From: Planctomycetia bacterium
GTDB taxonomy: Bacteria; Planctomycetota; UBA11346
DNA: 8,058 nucleotides
Reading direction: 5' to 3'
Assembly (NCBI GenBank): GCA_005801395.1
Contig: SYDV01000460.1
Span: forward strand, 1-8,058
Position 1 is the first letter of the stretch. The number at the start of each line of letters is the position of its first letter. The position numbers and the translations under genes were made by a program. Of the stretch, positions 6,885 to 8,058 are shown in pieces. Below the pieces are notes generated by a model. That model searched no databases. It was not told where the DNA came from and saw nothing but the letters and a program-made list of their open reading frames with translations.

Positions 6885-7961
6885 TATGATGTGCCCTGGC
6901 GGGCCTCTGTAGAGCTAACAGAACTGCGCGAGGTTATCTTTGGCGGCCCACGCCCAGCTTCTGCAATGGCGGCTAAAGTCATATCGCAACTCGGGTTATC
7001 GATTCCATTTATGGTGGTTTGTGTGCAATCCGATGAGCGTGTGGAACCCGAATTAACGGCGGCCTATGGTAAACAAGTGCGTTGCCTGAGATTGCATACG
7101 GGTTTGGAATATTGGTTTTGCCAACAAGACGCCAACCCGCTGGTGTCCGAATTTTCTCGGCGTCATTTGGTACATGGTGTCGCGCAACGTTGTCTAGGAT
7201 TAGAGGATTTGCAGCGTGCAGTACAGCATTCCATTACCACTGGGCGACGTATTGAACAAAGCGAATTATTAAAAAATCCTCCTGATATCACGCAAGAACC
7301 TCGCCTGCGCTCAACATTGCTCAGTCGAATTTCGGCGCGTGATCCCGCTTATGTCGCGATGCTCGATCAGTGGATGGCGATGATTATGGTGCGTTATATG
7401 CACGGTTTAAATACATTGCGAAGAAAAATGATGGAATTTCTCACTTCGCTGACGCGAGCGAATGATGAAAAAGATTTGGCTCATCCGTTTTATTTGGTCA
7501 TTAAGCGTTTGTATGATTGTCATACCTATTCGGGGCTTAGGAAGCTCATGCCAGAATTAGTGTCGTTATTATTACAATATTTAGATAAAGCCCAGGCAGG
7601 TGCAGGTGACTTTGGCCGCGCCCAATCACCCACCGTTAAAGCCGCCGTTCAATGGGTGCGAGAACAATTCCGTGAGCCCATTAGCCTTGAAGATGTCGCA
7701 ATTAAAGTAGGCGTTAGCGCCCCACATTTAGCCCGCAGTTGGCGGCAAGAAATTGGCAATTCTATCGGTGCGGCGTTGCGCGAATTACGTTTAAGCGAAG
7801 CAAAGCGCTTATTGTCAGAAGGTGACCGTACGATTTTAGATGTCGCTCTGCGTTGTGGTTTTGGTTCGGTGGAACATTTTCATCGCACGTTTCGCACGTG
7901 CTATAAATGTTCGCCAGATGTCTGGCGAAAGAGTGTGCATGATATAGGCGGGTCGGCGTGA
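6876..7961 (+). CDS. AraC/XylS-type transcriptional regulator, YesN-like but without a receiver domain
   Basis: The 361-residue protein starts at ATG 6876, with AGGA 7 nt upstream. The C-terminal DNA-binding domain (about 253-352) has both helix-turn-helix units: the first in SLEDVAIKVGVSAPHLARSWR (in parts: SLEDVAIKVG at 270-279, SAPHLARSWR at 281-290), the second in TILDVALRCGFGSVEHFHRTF (319-339), followed by the family end pattern CSPDVWRK (345-352). Residues 1-130 are not a cupin arabinose-binding domain. Their order (SIPFMVVCVQSDE, LRLHTGLEYWF, HGVAQRCLGLEDLQRAV) resembles the degenerate GGDEF-like/CdaR-type module found in YesN-class response regulators, and the helical stretch 155-240 resembles their linker. 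No phospho-acceptor receiver precedes it, so signal input is unclear. It is divergent from the PSD1-DUF1501 operon and is inferred to control it, itself, or both. The ligand is unknown. Confidence 0.9.
   Translation: MTDYDVPWRASVELTELREVIFGGPRPASAMAAKVISQLGLSIPFMVVCVQSDERVEPELTAAYGKQVRCLRLHTGLEYWFCQQDANPLVSEFSRRHLVHGVAQRCLGLEDLQRAVQHSITTGRRIEQSELLKNPPDITQEPRLRSTLLSRISARDPAYVAMLDQWMAMIMVRYMHGLNTLRRKMMEFLTSLTRANDEKDLAHPFYLVIKRLYDCHTYSGLRKLMPELVSLLLQYLDKAQAGAGDFGRAQSPTVKAAVQWVREQFREPISLEDVAIKVGVSAPHLARSWRQEIGNSIGAALRELRLSEAKRLLSEGDRTILDVALRCGFGSVEHFHRTFRTCYKCSPDVWRKSVHDIGGSA
7910..7929 (+). repeat. Perfect inverted repeat in the last codons of the AraC-type gene
   Basis: TTCGCCAGA (7910-7918) and TCTGGCGAA (7921-7929) are exact reverse complements separated by TG. 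As RNA it would be an 8-bp stem with a 4-nt loop. It ends 29 nt before the TGA stop, and a T6 run follows at 7962-7967. That distance is too long for a standard intrinsic terminator, but the hairpin may stall RNA polymerase or protect the mRNA 3' end. A smaller stem, GCACGT/ACGTGC (7885-7890 and 7896-7901), lies just before it. Confidence 0.5.
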
Positions 7962-7975
7962 TTTTTTGACCTTTG

Positions 7976-8010
7976 GCTGTCCGCTGTCCGCTGTCCGATG
8001 TCCGATGTCT
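7976..8010. repeat. Heptanucleotide tandem repeat, five copies
   Basis: Five head-to-tail 7-bp units fill 35 bp without gaps: GCTGTCC at 7976-7982, 7983-7989 and 7990-7996, GATGTCC at 7997-8003 and GATGTCT at 8004-8010. Differences are only at unit positions 2 and 7. It lies 14 bp after the AraC-type stop in non-coding DNA. Because 7 is not a multiple of 3 it would encode a 7-residue repeat in any frame, so a minus-strand open frame across it is an artefact. Such arrays may vary in copy number by replication slippage. Confidence 0.85.
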
Positions 8011-8017
8011 AGACATC
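8004..8017. repeat. 14-bp perfect palindrome at the end of the heptamer array
   Basis: GATGTCT (8004-8010), the last heptamer, is followed immediately by its reverse complement AGACATC (8011-8017). The dyad with core TGTCTAGACA could be a dimeric protein site or the folding point of a structured repeat element. No regulator can be assigned from sequence. Confidence 0.6.
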
Positions 8018-8058
8018 TTGGGTGATAGCGGTTGGCCTCTAAAAATTATTATCAGAGA

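Larger units (their letters stand above)
7962..8058. other. Non-coding region after the AraC-type gene
   Basis: These 97 bp hold a T6 run (7962-7967), the heptamer array, the palindrome and an AT-rich end (8041-8052). No convincing coding frame or start signal is visible. A TATTAT at 8047-8052 has no matching -35 element, so no promoter is called. Confidence 0.6.

Noticed and set aside
7951..7971. T6 run with GGTC/GACC after the AraC stop as an intrinsic terminator
   Set aside because: The pairing is only 4 bp and the T-run lies within the loop rather than after the stem. The stronger hairpin at 7910-7929 is too far upstream of the T-run.
7762..8016. Minus-strand open frame of 84 codons covering the heptamer array
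   Set aside because: It lies antisense to the conserved AraC DNA-binding domain, and its start is made of repeat units. No domain or ribosome binding site supports it.
7976..8017. CRISPR-like array
   Set aside because: Units are 7 bp, contiguous and without spacers, so it is a simple tandem repeat.

Overview
The window looks like chromosomal DNA from the Planctomycetota-Verrucomicrobiota-Lentisphaerota (PVC) group or a close environmental relative. The strongest evidence is the adjacent pair of a PSCyt1/DUF1549/DUF1553 cytochrome-type protein and a Tat-exported DUF1501 protein, a combination expanded in that group. The end of a formylglycine-type sulfatase and a membrane-anchored Hanks-type Ser/Thr kinase fit the same picture. 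Genus or phylum cannot be fixed from the sequence alone.

Layout, left to right. (1) 1-194, plus strand: the last 63 codons of a sulfatase. (2) 225-2675, plus strand: a kinase with one transmembrane segment and a long helical-repeat C-terminal region in place of PASTA domains. It starts 30 bp after the sulfatase stop and probably shares its transcript. (3) 2674-2718: a short convergent junction with a hairpin whose loop is the stop codon of the opposing gene. (4) 6792-2700, minus strand: a two-gene operon, the multi-haem PSD1-type protein followed after 10 bp by the DUF1501 protein. The stop codon of the first overlaps the ribosome binding site of the second. (5) 6793-6875: a compact divergent intergenic region with an 8-bp direct repeat at 11-bp spacing and one arm of a 9-bp inverted repeat whose other arm covers the next start codon. 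(6) 6876-7961, plus strand: an AraC-type regulator resembling YesN-class response regulators but without a receiver domain. (7) 7962-8058: non-coding DNA with a five-copy heptanucleotide tandem repeat ending in a 14-bp palindrome.

How the genes may work together (inference): sulfatases with PSD1/DUF1501 pairs are typical of PVC loci for breakdown of sulfated polysaccharides. The AraC regulator is divergent from the PSD1-DUF1501 operon and is its natural candidate regulator. The kinase could sense envelope or substrate state through its extracytoplasmic repeats. No tRNA, rRNA, CRISPR array, insertion sequence or phage gene was seen. No wholly new system can be claimed. The less ordinary elements are the kinase sensor region, the receiver-less regulator with its divergent control region, and the heptamer repeat.
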